Assembly (NCBI GenBank): GCA_023393575.1
Contig: JAEWKX010000173.1
Coordinates: 1-6,565 of the forward strand
DNA length: 6,565 bases
Reading direction: 5' to 3'
Source of the DNA: Pseudomonadota bacterium
GTDB taxonomy: Bacteria > Pseudomonadota > Alphaproteobacteria > Rhizobiales > Rhizobiaceae
A model generated the notes under the pieces. That model was given only the letters and a program-made list of their open reading frames with translations, ran no database searches and was not told where the DNA came from. A program made the translations under genes and the position numbers. Positions 1 to 6,565 of the stretch are shown piece after piece; the stretch's first letter is position 1, and every line of letters begins with the position of its first letter.

Positions 1-1751
1 CGGGCGCCCTTAACGCTGCCGGTCTTGGCGTCAATGATGTTTTCCGCGCGCAGGGAGCCGTTATGGGCCTCCGCGATCTGGCGGCTGATGGACAGGCCAA
101 GCCCGGAATTCTGGCCGAAACTTTCTCCCTCCGGCCGATCGGTATAGAAGCGTTCGAAGATCCGGTCGATGTCTTCGGCCTGGATGCCCGGCCCGTTGTC
201 GTCCACGGTGATGTTGACCCGGCCTCGGGACTGGGACAGCCGGATCGTAACCTTGCCGCCTTCCGCCGGCACGAAGGAACGGGCGTTCTCGATGAGGTTT
301 GTGATGATCTGCCCGAGCCGCAGGTCGTGGCCGTTGACGACGAAGGTGGACTTCACACTCTTGTTGTCGACCATCAGGTCGATCTCCACGGGCTTTCGGC
401 CGCTGCGGATTTGCCGGGATATATCGACCAGGTTGCCGAGCAGGACCCGCAGATCGACAGGCGTTGAATCGGTCCGGGCAAGCTCCGCATCGAGCCGCGA
501 TGCATCGGAAATATCGCTGATCAGCCGGTCCAGCCTGCGTACGTCATGGAAGATGATCTCGGTGAGGCGCTGCTTGGCCTCGTCCGATCTTGCCAGCGGC
601 AGCGTCTCCACGGCACTTCGGAGGGAGGTCAGCGGATTCTTGAGTTCGTGGCTGACGTCGGCGGCGAAGCTTTCGATTGCATCGATGCGGTCGTAGAGCG
701 CAGTGGTCATTTCCCGAAGGGCGATCGAGAGATTGCCGATCTCATCCTGCCGATAGGCGAAATCCGGAATCTCCTCGCGCTGCTTGGCGCCGCGGCGAAC
801 CCGGATGGCCGCCGCCGCCAGGCGTCGCAGCGGATTGGCGATGGTCGAGGATAGCAGGAGCGAGAGCAGGATGTTGACGAGCGTCGCCACGCCGAAGACG
901 CGCATGATGGCCAGCCGCTCCGCATGCACGATCTTGTCGATGTCGCCGGCCTGGGTCGACAGGAGCAGGACGCCAAGCACGGCGCGAAAGCGCTGGACCG
1001 GAACTGCGACCGAGACGATCAGTTCCCCTTTCTCTGTAATGCGGACCACCGCTCCGCGCACGCCGGTCAAGGCGTTCATAACCTCGGGATAGATGGAGCC
1101 GTCGCCGCCCGGAGCTTCCTTGTAGACCGGAAGGTTGCGCTGCTGAAGCATGCGATTGAAGAGCCCGGCAATCCAGTCGCTCCAACTCGTCGTCTCCTGC
1201 TCCATCGGCGGCAGGTCGAAGCGCAGGACCTGGCCGCGGGAGTAGAGATGCCGGGAATCGAGGAGCAGGTTCGCGTCTGCGTCGAATAGACGGGCTCGGG
1301 TACGGGTTGGGGAGATCAACCTGCGTAGAACGGGCGCAACGCGGTCTGGATCGATCGGAAAATCAAGGTCCTCGTCGTTGGGGACGGGAGTGATGCTCTG
1401 TCCTGCTTGGAGTTCGAGCAGCTTTTCGGGATCTATGGTGATCGAGTTGGTATCGACCGACGCGGACGCTGAGATCGCTCCGGCGATGATCTCACCCTGG
1501 GTCAGGAGGCTCTCGACGCGCGCGTCGATCAGTCCCTCGCGAAACTGGTTGAGGTAGAGGATGCCGCCGACGAGAACGACGGTGGCGGTGATGTTGAAGA
1601 ACAGAATCCGCCGTGTCAGGCTGGAAAACACGGCGTGTCCGAATATGCGGCGGATAAGGGTGAACGGCCGGGACCAGATCCGCCGCGGCGCACGGCGCAT
1701 CTGCGCCTCCGGAACCTCGAGCATGTCGTCTTCAAGCAGTTGATCTGCCAC
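1..1751 (-). CDS. chvG: ChvG/ExoS sensor histidine kinase, 3' end cut by the window edge
   Basis: This is an inner-membrane histidine kinase that senses acid or envelope conditions and phosphorylates ChvI; in rhizobia the periplasmic protein ExoR holds it off. The frame stays open to position 1 and gives 583 residues; the family has about 595, so only about a dozen C-terminal residues should be missing. Seen in the translation: a cytoplasmic N-terminus, TM1 at about 49-67, a periplasmic sensor domain to about 280, TM2 at about 283-305, a HAMP linker, the H-box DVSHELKNPLTSLR with His368, an N-box NLIENA ending near Asn489, DDNGPGI at 517-523 and the G2 box GLGLSI at about 550. All catalytic boxes look intact. 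The GTG start at 1751-1749 follows AAAGGA at a suitable distance, and the next ATG would be codon 10. It lies 67 bp downstream of chvI with no obvious terminator between, so co-transcription is likely. The identification rests on close remembered similarity to Sinorhizobium ExoS. Confidence 0.96.
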   Translation of the reverse strand, partial: MADQLLEDDMLEVPEAQMRRAPRRIWSRPFTLIRRIFGHAVFSSLTRRILFFNITATVVLVGGILYLNQFREGLIDARVESLLTQGEIIAGAISASASVDTNSITIDPEKLLELQAGQSITPVPNDEDLDFPIDPDRVAPVLRRLISPTRTRARLFDADANLLLDSRHLYSRGQVLRFDLPPMEQETTSWSDWIAGLFNRMLQQRNLPVYKEAPGGDGSIYPEVMNALTGVRGAVVRITEKGELIVSVAVPVQRFRAVLGVLLLSTQAGDIDKIVHAERLAIMRVFGVATLVNILLSLLLSSTIANPLRRLAAAAIRVRRGAKQREEIPDFAYRQDEIGNLSIALREMTTALYDRIDAIESFAADVSHELKNPLTSLRSAVETLPLARSDEAKQRLTEIIFHDVRRLDRLISDISDASRLDAELARTDSTPVDLRVLLGNLVDISRQIRSGRKPVEIDLMVDNKSVKSTFVVNGHDLRLGQIITNLIENARSFVPAEGGKVTIRLSQSRGRVNITVDDNGPGIQAEDIDRIFERFYTDRPEGESFGQNSGLGLSISRQIAEAHNGSLRAENIIDAKTGSVKGA

Positions 1752-1818
1752 GCTTCGTCCTTTCAAGGGACTGGCACCCTGCCCGTCCAGGCGCGGCTCC
1801 TTGAGACGGTTTGCCTTG

Positions 1819-2541
1819 TCAGGCTGACTCGCGGAATCGATAGCCTACCCCGTAGAGCGTTTCGATCATGTCGAAATCGCCGTCAACCATCTTGAACTTC
1901 TTGCGCAAGCGCTTGATGTGACTGTCGATCGTGCGGTCATCGACATAGACCTGCTCGTCGTAGGCGGCATCCATCAGGGCATCGCGGCTCTTCACCACGC
2001 CGGGTCGCTGCGCCAGTGAGTGGAGTATCAGGAATTCCGTCACGGTCAAGGTGACGGGCTCCCCCTTCCACGTGCAGGTGTGGCGCTCCTGGTCCATCAG
2101 CAGCTGTCCGCGTTCCAGCGTACGAGCTTGCTGCGGGTCGGCACCGACCTTCGGACCGGCACCCCCGAGAGTGTCCCGGGCACTTGCCCGGCGAAGGATC
2201 GCCTTTACGCGCTCCACCAGCAGGCGCTGGGAGAAGGGCTTGGTGATGAAGTCGTCCGCGCCCATCTTCAGGCCGAACAGCTCGTCGATTTCCTCGTCTT
2301 TCGACGTCAGGAAAATCACCGGGATGTCGGATTTCTGCCGCAGCCTGCGCAGCAGTTCCATTCCGTCCATGCGCGGCATCTTGATGTCGAAGATCGCCAA
2401 CTGCGGCGGCCTCGCGATGAGCCCGTCCAATGCGGACGCGCCGTCGGTATAGGTCTCGACCTTGTAGCCTTCCGCCTCCAGTGCGATCGACACCGAGGTG
2501 AGAATGTTGCGGTCGTCGTCCACGAGGGCGATTGTCTGCAT
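1819..2541 (-). CDS. chvI: ChvI response regulator, OmpR/PhoB family
   Basis: This is the DNA-binding partner of ChvG. In rhizobia it controls succinoglycan synthesis, motility, envelope and acid-response genes, and it is essential for symbiosis or virulence. The 240-residue protein has an N-terminal receiver domain (about 1-120) with the acidic pocket Asp8-Asp10, phospho-acceptor Asp52 in [10 protein letters not shown], switch Thr79 and the conserved Lys101-Pro102. A C-terminal winged helix (about 135-240) carries the typical [16 protein letters not shown] recognition-helix region and ends in [10 protein letters not shown]. The frame is open further upstream to 2697, but I chose ATG 2541-2539: the protein then begins [10 protein letters not shown] and has the usual ChvI length, and purine-rich GGAG motifs precede it. 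An upstream in-frame ATG (MET, 4 codons earlier) is possible but adds nothing conserved. It is transcribed divergently from pckA and is followed by chvG. Confidence 0.97.
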   Translation of the reverse strand: MQTIALVDDDRNILTSVSIALEAEGYKVETYTDGASALDGLIARPPQLAIFDIKMPRMDGMELLRRLRQKSDIPVIFLTSKDEEIDELFGLKMGADDFITKPFSQRLLVERVKAILRRASARDTLGGAGPKVGADPQQARTLERGQLLMDQERHTCTWKGEPVTLTVTEFLILHSLAQRPGVVKSRDALMDAAYDEQVYVDDRTIDSHIKRLRKKFKMVDGDFDMIETLYGVGYRFRESA

Positions 2542-2622
2542 GCTCTCCGTCTCCATCACCATTCTTGCGTATCTCCAGGAGTTACCCCAGCCAGATCGGG
2601 CAATCCGCAGACACGCCTTCTG

Positions 2623-2650
2623 AGTATAAAGGTGGAACAAATTGTGGCAA
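2623..2650 (-). promoter_or_regulatory. Probable sigma70-type promoter of chvI(-chvG)
   Basis: Read on the minus strand, a -35 element TTGCCA (2650-2645) is followed after 16 bp by a -10 element TATACT (2628-2623). These match the housekeeping consensus at 4 of 6 and 5 of 6 positions. Transcription would start near 2616 and leave a leader of about 75 nt before the chvI ATG. This is the best promoter-like pair in the intergenic region on that strand. The start point is inferred, and rhizobial chvI may have additional promoters. Confidence 0.55.
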
Positions 2651-2727
2651 GGAAGGAGAGAGACAAGGCGTGCCGCGTATTCGCAGCACTGCAACAAGGC
2701 GGCGCAAAAGCCGAATTGAAAAGGTCA

Positions 2728-2741
2728 TTAAACCGATTTAA
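2728..2741. promoter_or_regulatory. Putative operator 1 in the pckA control region (LacI/PckR-type)
   Basis: TTAAACCGATTTAA is a palindrome centred on CG at 2734-2735, with 6 of 7 arm positions matching. LacI-family regulators typically bind palindromes with a central CG, and in Sinorhizobium the LacI-family protein PckR controls pckA. The assignment to PckR is inference from gene context and sequence type, because I cannot check the published motif here. The site matches operator 2 at 12 of 14 positions. Confidence 0.5.
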
Positions 2742-2757
2742 GACGAAATAAATTTTT

Positions 2758-2771
2758 TTAAATCGATTAAT
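2758..2771. promoter_or_regulatory. Putative operator 2 in the pckA control region (LacI/PckR-type)
   Basis: TTAAATCGATTAAT is centred on CG at 2764-2765 and contains the perfect palindrome AATCGATT (2761-2768). Its centre lies 30 bp, close to three helical turns, from that of operator 1, so both sites would face the same side of the DNA. It overlaps or just precedes the likely -35 region of the pckA promoter, which fits control of pckA transcription. Whether the effect is repression or activation cannot be read from the sequence. Confidence 0.5.
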
Positions 2772-2795
2772 TTATTGATATTATTGGGTTATCCT
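2767..2795 (+). promoter_or_regulatory. Tentative pckA promoter
   Basis: No strong consensus promoter is seen. One option is TTAATT (2767-2772), 17 bp, then TATCCT (2790-2795). Another is the -10-like TATTAT at 2779-2784 in the AT-rich block, with a poor T-rich -35. Either would start transcription about 70-85 nt before the pckA ATG and place operator 2 over or beside the -35 region. A weak -35 is common where an activator or repressor sets the level. The choice between the two is open. Confidence 0.3.
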
Positions 2796-2831
2796 GAAAG
2801 CAGCCCTTGCGGTTGGCCCGAGTGAAAGCTA

Positions 2832-2850
2832 GTTGATGCGGCATATCAAC
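2832..2850 (+). repeat. Short inverted repeat in the pckA leader
   Basis: GTTGAT (2832-2837) and ATCAAC (2845-2850) are perfect inverted copies separated by 7 bases. In RNA they would form a 6-bp stem, extendable by one G-U pair, ending a few bases before the ribosome binding site. It may be a small leader hairpin, a protein site, or chance. It carries no T-tract, so it is not a terminator. Confidence 0.35.
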
Positions 2851-2855
2851 GCCAA

Positions 2856-2866
2856 GGGAAGGAAGG
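2856..2866 (+). promoter_or_regulatory. Ribosome binding site that fixes the pckA start
   Basis: A purine run GGGAAGGAAGG ends 5 nt before ATG 2872. Its two AAGG cores lie 9 and 5 nt from the start, within normal range. No comparable motif precedes the in-frame TTG/ATG at 2833/2836, which supports the shorter, 536-residue PckA. Confidence 0.7.
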
Positions 2867-2871
2867 CGGGG

Positions 2872-4482
2872 ATGCAGGAGCTCGGACTTCACAATCCGTC
2901 CAACGGGGTCGCCGCCGACGGCTTCACTGACGTTGCCCGCGTCAATTACAACTTCTCGGAGACGGAGCTTTACGAGGAGGCGATTCGCAACCGTGAAGCC
3001 GACCTTACGGCGGACGGTGCGCTGCGCGCGGTCACGGGCCAGCATACGGGCCGGTCTCCGAAGGACAAGTTCGTGGTGCGCGACGAACAGACTGAGGACC
3101 TCATCTGGTGGGACAACAACAGGCCGATGTCTCCGGAGCAGTTCGAAGTCCTGCATCGCGACATGCTTGCGCATGCCGCCGGCAAGACGCTCTACGTGCA
3201 GGACCTGGTCGGCGGCGCCGATCCGGAAAACGCGCTTCCGACTCGGGTAGTCACGGAGTTTGCCTGGCACGCCCTGTTCATCCGTAATCTTCTCATTCGT
3301 CCGAGCCGTGCTTCGTTGGAGCACTTCGTGCAGAAGCTGACGATCATCAATCTTCCGAGTTTCCGGGCAGATCCGGCCCGCCATGGCTGCCGGACCGAAA
3401 CGGTGATCGCCTGCGATCTGACGCGCGGTATTGTTCTCATCGGGGGTACGTCCTACGCGGGCGAGAACAAGAAGTCGGTCTTCACCGTCCTCAACTATCT
3501 GCTGCCGGCCAAGCATGTCATGCCCATGCATTGCTCCGCCAATGTCGGTCCGGCGGGTGATGCCGCGGTCTTCTTCGGCCTGTCCGGCACCGGAAAGACG
3601 ACCCTTTCAGCCGACCCGAGCCGCACGCTGATCGGCGACGACGAGCACGGCTGGGGCGAAAACGGCATCTTCAACTTCGAAGGCGGCTGCTATGCCAAGG
3701 CGATCCGCCTTTCCGCCGAAGCGGAGCCGGAAATATACGGCGCGACCCGCCGGTTCGGCACGGTGTTGGAAAATGTCGTGCTGGACGAGAACCGGGTGCC
3801 GGATTTCAACGACGCCTCGTTGACCGAGAATACCCGCAGCGCCTATCCGCTGCACTTCATCCCGAATGCATCGGACACCGGTATCGCACCGCACCCGAAG
3901 ACGATCATCATGCTGACGGCGGATGCCTTCGGCGTGATGCCGCCGATCGCGAAGCTGACGCCGGAGCAGGCGATGTATCACTTCCTGTCCGGCTATACCG
4001 CCAAGGTCGCCGGTACCGAGAAGGGCGTGACGGAACCGGAAGCGACGTTCTCCACATGCTTCGGAGCACCCTTCATGCCGCGCCACCCGGCCGAATACGG
4101 CAACCTGCTGCGTGACCTGATCGACCGCCATGGCGTCGATTGCTGGCTCGTCAACACCGGCTGGACCGGGGGCGCCTATGGAGTCGGTCGCCGGATGCCG
4201 ATCAAGGCGACGCGCGCATTGCTGACGGCCGCCCTCAACGGCGACCTGAAGAGCGCGCAGTTCCGCACCGATCCGAATTTCGGCTTCGCGGTTCCGGTCG
4301 CGGTCGACGGCGTCGATGCGGCGATCCTGGATCCGCGTTCAACCTGGGCCGACGGTGCCGCCTATGACGTGCAGGCGAAGAAGCTTGTCTCGATGTTCAT
4401 CGCCAACTTCGAAAAGTTCGAAGACCACGTGGACAGCCGCGTCCGCGACGCGGCCCCGGTTCTGCTGAACGCCGCGGAATAA
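2872..4482 (+). CDS. pckA: Phosphoenolpyruvate carboxykinase (ATP)
   Basis: This cytoplasmic enzyme converts oxaloacetate and ATP to phosphoenolpyruvate, CO2 and ADP. It is the first committed step of gluconeogenesis and is needed for growth on dicarboxylates such as succinate and malate. From ATG 2872 it is 536 residues, the usual rhizobial length. Visible motifs: [13 protein letters not shown] with substrate-binding Arg61; YAGENKK with Lys201 and His220 in HCSANVG, which match the Mn-binding residues of E. coli PckA; the P-loop [11 protein letters not shown] (236-246) with Lys242; and the metal-binding acidic motif GDDEHGW with Asp256/Asp257. All catalytic positions are present. The reading frame is open 13 codons upstream (TTG 2833), but that extension is not conserved and lacks a good ribosome site. 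The gene diverges from chvI and has a terminator right after it, so it is probably monocistronic. Regulation probably runs through the paired operators upstream and, by analogy with Agrobacterium, ChvG/ChvI under acid. Confidence 0.98.
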   Translation: MQELGLHNPSNGVAADGFTDVARVNYNFSETELYEEAIRNREADLTADGALRAVTGQHTGRSPKDKFVVRDEQTEDLIWWDNNRPMSPEQFEVLHRDMLAHAAGKTLYVQDLVGGADPENALPTRVVTEFAWHALFIRNLLIRPSRASLEHFVQKLTIINLPSFRADPARHGCRTETVIACDLTRGIVLIGGTSYAGENKKSVFTVLNYLLPAKHVMPMHCSANVGPAGDAAVFFGLSGTGKTTLSADPSRTLIGDDEHGWGENGIFNFEGGCYAKAIRLSAEAEPEIYGATRRFGTVLENVVLDENRVPDFNDASLTENTRSAYPLHFIPNASDTGIAPHPKTIIMLTADAFGVMPPIAKLTPEQAMYHFLSGYTAKVAGTEKGVTEPEATFSTCFGAPFMPRHPAEYGNLLRDLIDRHGVDCWLVNTGWTGGAYGVGRRMPIKATRALLTAALNGDLKSAQFRTDPNFGFAVPVAVDGVDAAILDPRSTWADGAAYDVQAKKLVSMFIANFEKFEDHVDSRVRDAAPVLLNAAE

Positions 4483-4510
4483 CCAAAAGACCAGTTGAAA
4501 CCATCTCCAG

Positions 4511-4541
4511 CCGCCGGTCCCCTGAGCCGGCGGTTTTCTTT
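4511..4541 (+). terminator. Intrinsic terminator after pckA
   Basis: A perfect 7-bp GC stem, CCGCCGG (4511-4517) and CCGGCGG (4527-4533), encloses a 9-base loop and is followed by TTTTCTTT. It begins 28 bp after the pckA stop and should end the pckA transcript before arfB. The T-run is broken by one C, so some read-through is possible. Confidence 0.8.
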
Positions 4542-4580
4542 GACGGTTCTTTGTGGGATAGAGGCCGCGGAGGCGAAACC

Positions 4581-5015
4581 ATGGCCAGCAACCCGCTCTA
4601 CATCAACGACCGCATCACCATCGCCGGCTGGGAACTGGCCGAGCAATTCGTGCTGGCGGGCGGGCCGGGCGGGCAGAACGTCAACAAGGTCTCGACCGCC
4701 GTCCAGCTTTTTTTGGATCTCGCAAACTCTCCTTCGCTGCCCGAGCGAATAAGGGCCAACGCCCTCCGTCTTGCCGGCCGGCGGGTGTCCAAGGAGGGGG
4801 TGCTGATGATCGAGGCGAACCGGTTCCGCAGCCAGGACCGCAACCGGGAGGACGCGCGGGAGCGGTTGAAGGAACTCATCCTCAAGGCTGCCGAACCGCC
4901 ACCTCCGCCACGCCGGGCTACGAAACCGACCAGAGGTTCCGTCGAGCGGCGCCTGAAGGAGAAATCCGGTCGCTCCGAGGTGAAGAAGATGCGCGGCAAG
5001 CCGACGGGAGAGTAG
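4581..5015 (+). CDS. arfB: ArfB/YaeJ-type peptidyl-tRNA hydrolase (ribosome rescue factor)
   Basis: ArfB enters the empty A site of ribosomes stalled on broken or non-stop mRNA and hydrolyses the peptidyl-tRNA. The 144-residue protein has the release-factor catalytic domain with GPGGQNVNK, the GGQ being residues 30-32. It also has the family's basic C-terminal tail (about 108-144: KPTRGSVERRLKEKS...KKMRGK), which lies in the mRNA entry channel. Length and both regions match E. coli ArfB (140 residues) and exclude a true class I release factor, which is far longer. ATG 4581 is preceded by GGAGG 7 nt upstream. The frame is open to TTG 4551 but that extension is not conserved. A proline run (PPPPP) separates domain and tail. 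It lies about 40 bp after the pckA terminator and 4 bp before alkB, so the two form an operon. No convincing promoter was found in the short gap upstream. Confidence 0.93.
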   Translation: MASNPLYINDRITIAGWELAEQFVLAGGPGGQNVNKVSTAVQLFLDLANSPSLPERIRANALRLAGRRVSKEGVLMIEANRFRSQDRNREDARERLKELILKAAEPPPPPRRATKPTRGSVERRLKEKSGRSEVKKMRGKPTGE

Positions 5016-5019
5016 GGCG

Positions 5020-5631
5020 GTGACGGGGCTTCCGGAGGGCGTGAGATATCTGCCCGGCTATCTGGACCGGCCGGCGCAGGAGCGCCTCGTCGAGCGGATC
5101 AGGCAGGTCGTTGCCGAAGCACCGCTCTATGTTCCCCAGATGCCGCGGACGGGCAAGCCGATGTCGGTCCGGATGACGAACTGCGGCTCCCTCGGCTGGG
5201 TGACCGACAAGGAGAAGGGCTATCGGTACCAGCCTCTCCACCCGAAGACGAACCGCCCCTGGCCCGCCATTCCGCCCGAACTGCTGGCGCTCTGGGAGAG
5301 CGTTTCGGATTGTGCGAAGTCGCCGGAGGCATGCCTCGTCAACTTCTATTCCGACGATGCCCGGATGGGAATGCACCAGGACAGGGATGAGACCGATCTC
5401 GACGCGCCTGTCCTGTCCGTATCGCTCGGCAATGCCTGCCTTTTCCGGATAGGCGGCCTGGACCGGAAGGATCCTACCGCCTCTTTCCGTCTCTCCAGCG
5501 GCGACGTCCTGATCCTCGGAGGAGCGGGGCGCCTCTGCTTCCATGGCGTCGATCGCATCTATCCGAACACGTCCACGCTGCTGAAGAACGGCGGACGCAT
5601 CAACCTGACCTTGAGACGGGTGACCCGCTGA
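5020..5631 (+). CDS. alkB: AlkB alpha-ketoglutarate-dependent alkylation-repair dioxygenase
   Basis: AlkB uses Fe(II), O2 and 2-oxoglutarate to remove methyl groups from 1-methyladenine and 3-methylcytosine in DNA, and in some members RNA. The 203-residue protein shows the expected pieces in order: NFY at 108-110 in NFYSDDARMGMHQDRDE, the iron ligands His119 and Asp121 (HxD), the third ligand His175 in CFHGVDR, and RINLTLR with Arg193 and Arg199. These two arginines have the same 6-residue spacing as the 2-oxoglutarate-binding pair of E. coli AlkB. It is slightly shorter than E. coli AlkB (216 residues) at the N-terminus but complete in the catalytic fold. The GTG start at 5020 is 4 bp after the arfB stop and has GGGAG 9 nt upstream inside arfB, indicating translational coupling. 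I see no Ada-type binding site. Its TGA is immediately followed by the stop of the convergent coaA. Confidence 0.93.
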   Translation: MTGLPEGVRYLPGYLDRPAQERLVERIRQVVAEAPLYVPQMPRTGKPMSVRMTNCGSLGWVTDKEKGYRYQPLHPKTNRPWPAIPPELLALWESVSDCAKSPEACLVNFYSDDARMGMHQDRDETDLDAPVLSVSLGNACLFRIGGLDRKDPTASFRLSSGDVLILGGAGRLCFHGVDRIYPNTSTLLKNGGRINLTLRRVTR

Positions 5632-5634
5632 TCA
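5629..5634. other. Shared TGATCA palindrome carrying the stops of alkB and coaA
   Basis: The six bases TGATCA read TGA on the plus strand (end of alkB, 5629-5631) and TGA on the minus strand (end of coaA, 5634-5632). The two genes therefore abut tail to tail with no intergenic base. No stem with a T-run is seen near the junction on either strand. Confidence 0.9.
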
Positions 5635-6565
5635 AAGCTTCCTGAGGGCCACCGTCTCGACGAGGTGGTTGGAGCCCTTCCGGAGAATGAGGTCGGCGCG
5701 CGGCCGGGTCGGCAGGATGTTCTGCCTCAGGTTCTTGAGGTTGATGTTTTCCCACAGCCCCTCGGCGATGGCACGGGCGGCATCTTCGCCGATCGTCGAA
5801 TAGCGGTTGAAGAAGGAGCTCGGATCGCGGAACGCGGTCAGCCGGAGCTTCATGAAGCGCTCCACATACCAGTTGTGGATGAGCGTTTCGTCCGCATCGA
5901 TGTAGATCGAGAAGTCGAAGAAGTCGGAGACCATCGGCACGAATGTGCCGTCCGCCGGCAGGTCGCGGGACTGCAGGACGTTGATGCCCTCGAAGATCAG
6001 GATGTCGGGCCTATCCACGAGGGTGAACTCGTCCGGCAGCACGTCGTAGGTCAGGTGTGAATAGCGGGGCGCCTTCACGTTCGGTTGGCCGGCCTTGATC
6101 GCCGACAGGAAGCGAAGAAGCGCGCCGATATCGTAGCTCTCGGGAAAACCCTTGCGCTCCATCAGGTTCTCGCGCCTCAGGACTGCGTTGGGATAGAGAA
6201 AGCCGTCAGTGGTGATCAGGTCCACTTTCGGGCTCGAGGGCCAGCGCGCCAGAAGCTCCTTCAGGATGCGAGCGGTGGTGGATTTTCCAACCGCCACGGA
6301 CCCGGCGATGCCGATGACGAAGGGCGTCTTGACAACGTTCGAAAGGCTGAGGAAATGGTTGCGCTGTTGAAACAGCAGCTGCGACGCTTCTACGTGAGCC
6401 GAGAGAAGGCGGGACAGCGATAGATAGATGCGCCGCACCTCGTCCAGATCGATCGGGTCGTCCAGAGAGCGCAGCCGTGTCACCTCGTCGGAGGTGAGCG
6501 TCAGCGGCGTGTCGGCGCGGAAGCGCGCCCATTGTGGCGACGTGAAGACGTGGTAGGGCGAGTAG
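5632..6565 (-). CDS. coaA: Type I pantothenate kinase, 5' end cut by the window edge
   Basis: CoaA phosphorylates pantothenate with ATP to 4'-phosphopantothenate, the first and usually feedback-controlled step of coenzyme A synthesis in the cytoplasm. There are 310 codons in the window; rhizobial CoaA has about 330, so about 20 N-terminal residues are missing. Seen: the P-loop [12 protein letters not shown] (6312-6277), followed by [55 protein letters not shown] and the C-terminal [20 protein letters not shown] block, all typical of the type I (E. coli CoaA-like) family. An in-frame GTG at 6483 could be mistaken for the start, but the frame continues upstream with conserved family sequence (YSPYHVFT...[13 protein letters not shown]), so the true start is outside the window. 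It converges on alkB with no spacer. Confidence 0.96.
   Translation of the reverse strand, partial: YSPYHVFTSPQWARFRADTPLTLTSDEVTRLRSLDDPIDLDEVRRIYLSLSRLLSAHVEASQLLFQQRNHFLSLSNVVKTPFVIGIAGSVAVGKSTTARILKELLARWPSSPKVDLITTDGFLYPNAVLRRENLMERKGFPESYDIGALLRFLSAIKAGQPNVKAPRYSHLTYDVLPDEFTLVDRPDILIFEGINVLQSRDLPADGTFVPMVSDFFDFSIYIDADETLIHNWYVERFMKLRLTAFRDPSSFFNRYSTIGEDAARAIAEGLWENINLKNLRQNILPTRPRADLILRKGSNHLVETVALRKL

Noticed and set aside
63..1289. Several plus- and minus-strand open frames of 66-175 codons across 63-1289
   Set aside because: They lie over the intact chvG kinase frame, which has all family motifs. The products show no recognisable domain and reflect GC-rich codon bias in other frames.
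1752..1818. Separate promoter or terminator between chvI and chvG
   Set aside because: No stem with a T-run and no convincing -35/-10 pair on the minus strand was found in these 67 bp, so co-transcription is simpler.
2020..2751. 243-codon plus-strand frame opposite chvI
   Set aside because: It is antisense to a fully conserved chvI, shows no recognisable protein, and runs through the intergenic control region.
2767..3531. 254-codon minus-strand frame opposite the 5' part of pckA
   Set aside because: It is a shadow of pckA codon use with no family resemblance, and its end lies in the pckA promoter region.
4540..4562. TTGACG (4540-4545) as the -35 of an arfB promoter, with GATAGA (4557-4562) as -10
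   Set aside because: The spacer would be only 11 bp, too short for sigma70, and no -10 is seen at 16-18 bp. The arfB promoter is unresolved, or the unit relies on read-through past the pckA terminator.
4918..5544. 208-codon minus-strand frame opposite arfB and alkB
   Set aside because: It crosses two well-identified genes on the other strand and shows no domain.
1..6565. Mobile element, CRISPR array, phage, toxin-antitoxin or defence system
   Set aside because: No terminal repeats, spaced direct repeats, tRNA-like folds, transposase/integrase motifs or small unknown gene pairs were seen. All coding space is taken by recognised core genes.

Overview
The window looks like a stretch of core chromosome from an alphaproteobacterium of the Rhizobiaceae (Sinorhizobium/Ensifer, Rhizobium, Agrobacterium, Shinella or a close relative). 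The base composition is GC-rich throughout the genes. The proteins closely resemble rhizobial ChvG/ExoS, ChvI, ATP-dependent PckA and type I CoaA as I remember them, and the divergent chvI-chvG / pckA arrangement is a known rhizobial landmark. No database search was possible, so genus and species are not assigned.

Layout. Positions 1-1751 (minus) hold chvG/exoS, the membrane sensor kinase, which loses only its last few codons at the left edge. Positions 1819-2541 (minus) hold chvI, its response regulator, 67 bp upstream and probably in the same transcript. Positions 2542-2871 are a divergent control region. It contains a good sigma70-type promoter for chvI, an AT-rich block with two matching palindromes 30 bp apart that I read as LacI-family (PckR-type) operators, and a leader with a strong ribosome binding site for pckA. 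Positions 2872-4482 (plus) hold pckA, followed by an intrinsic terminator. Positions 4581-5015 and 5020-5631 (plus) hold a tight two-gene unit, arfB (ribosome rescue peptidyl-tRNA hydrolase) and alkB (oxidative demethylase of alkylated nucleic acids). Positions 5632-6565 (minus) hold coaA (pantothenate kinase), cut at its 5' end by the right edge. Its stop codon directly abuts that of alkB.

How the genes fit together. ChvG/ChvI senses acid and envelope conditions (with the periplasmic inhibitor ExoR, not in the window) and switches rhizobia to the host-associated state. PckA makes phosphoenolpyruvate from oxaloacetate for growth on dicarboxylates, the main carbon source in the host. In Agrobacterium, pckA has been reported to be acid-induced through ChvG/ChvI, so the shared intergenic region is a plausible meeting point of acid signalling and carbon control. 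ArfB and AlkB both deal with damage to the translation or nucleic-acid machinery, and CoaA starts coenzyme A synthesis.

I see no mobile element, CRISPR array, tRNA/rRNA, phage gene or unknown gene family. I do not think the window contains an undescribed system. The most informative non-coding signals are in the chvI-pckA intergenic region.
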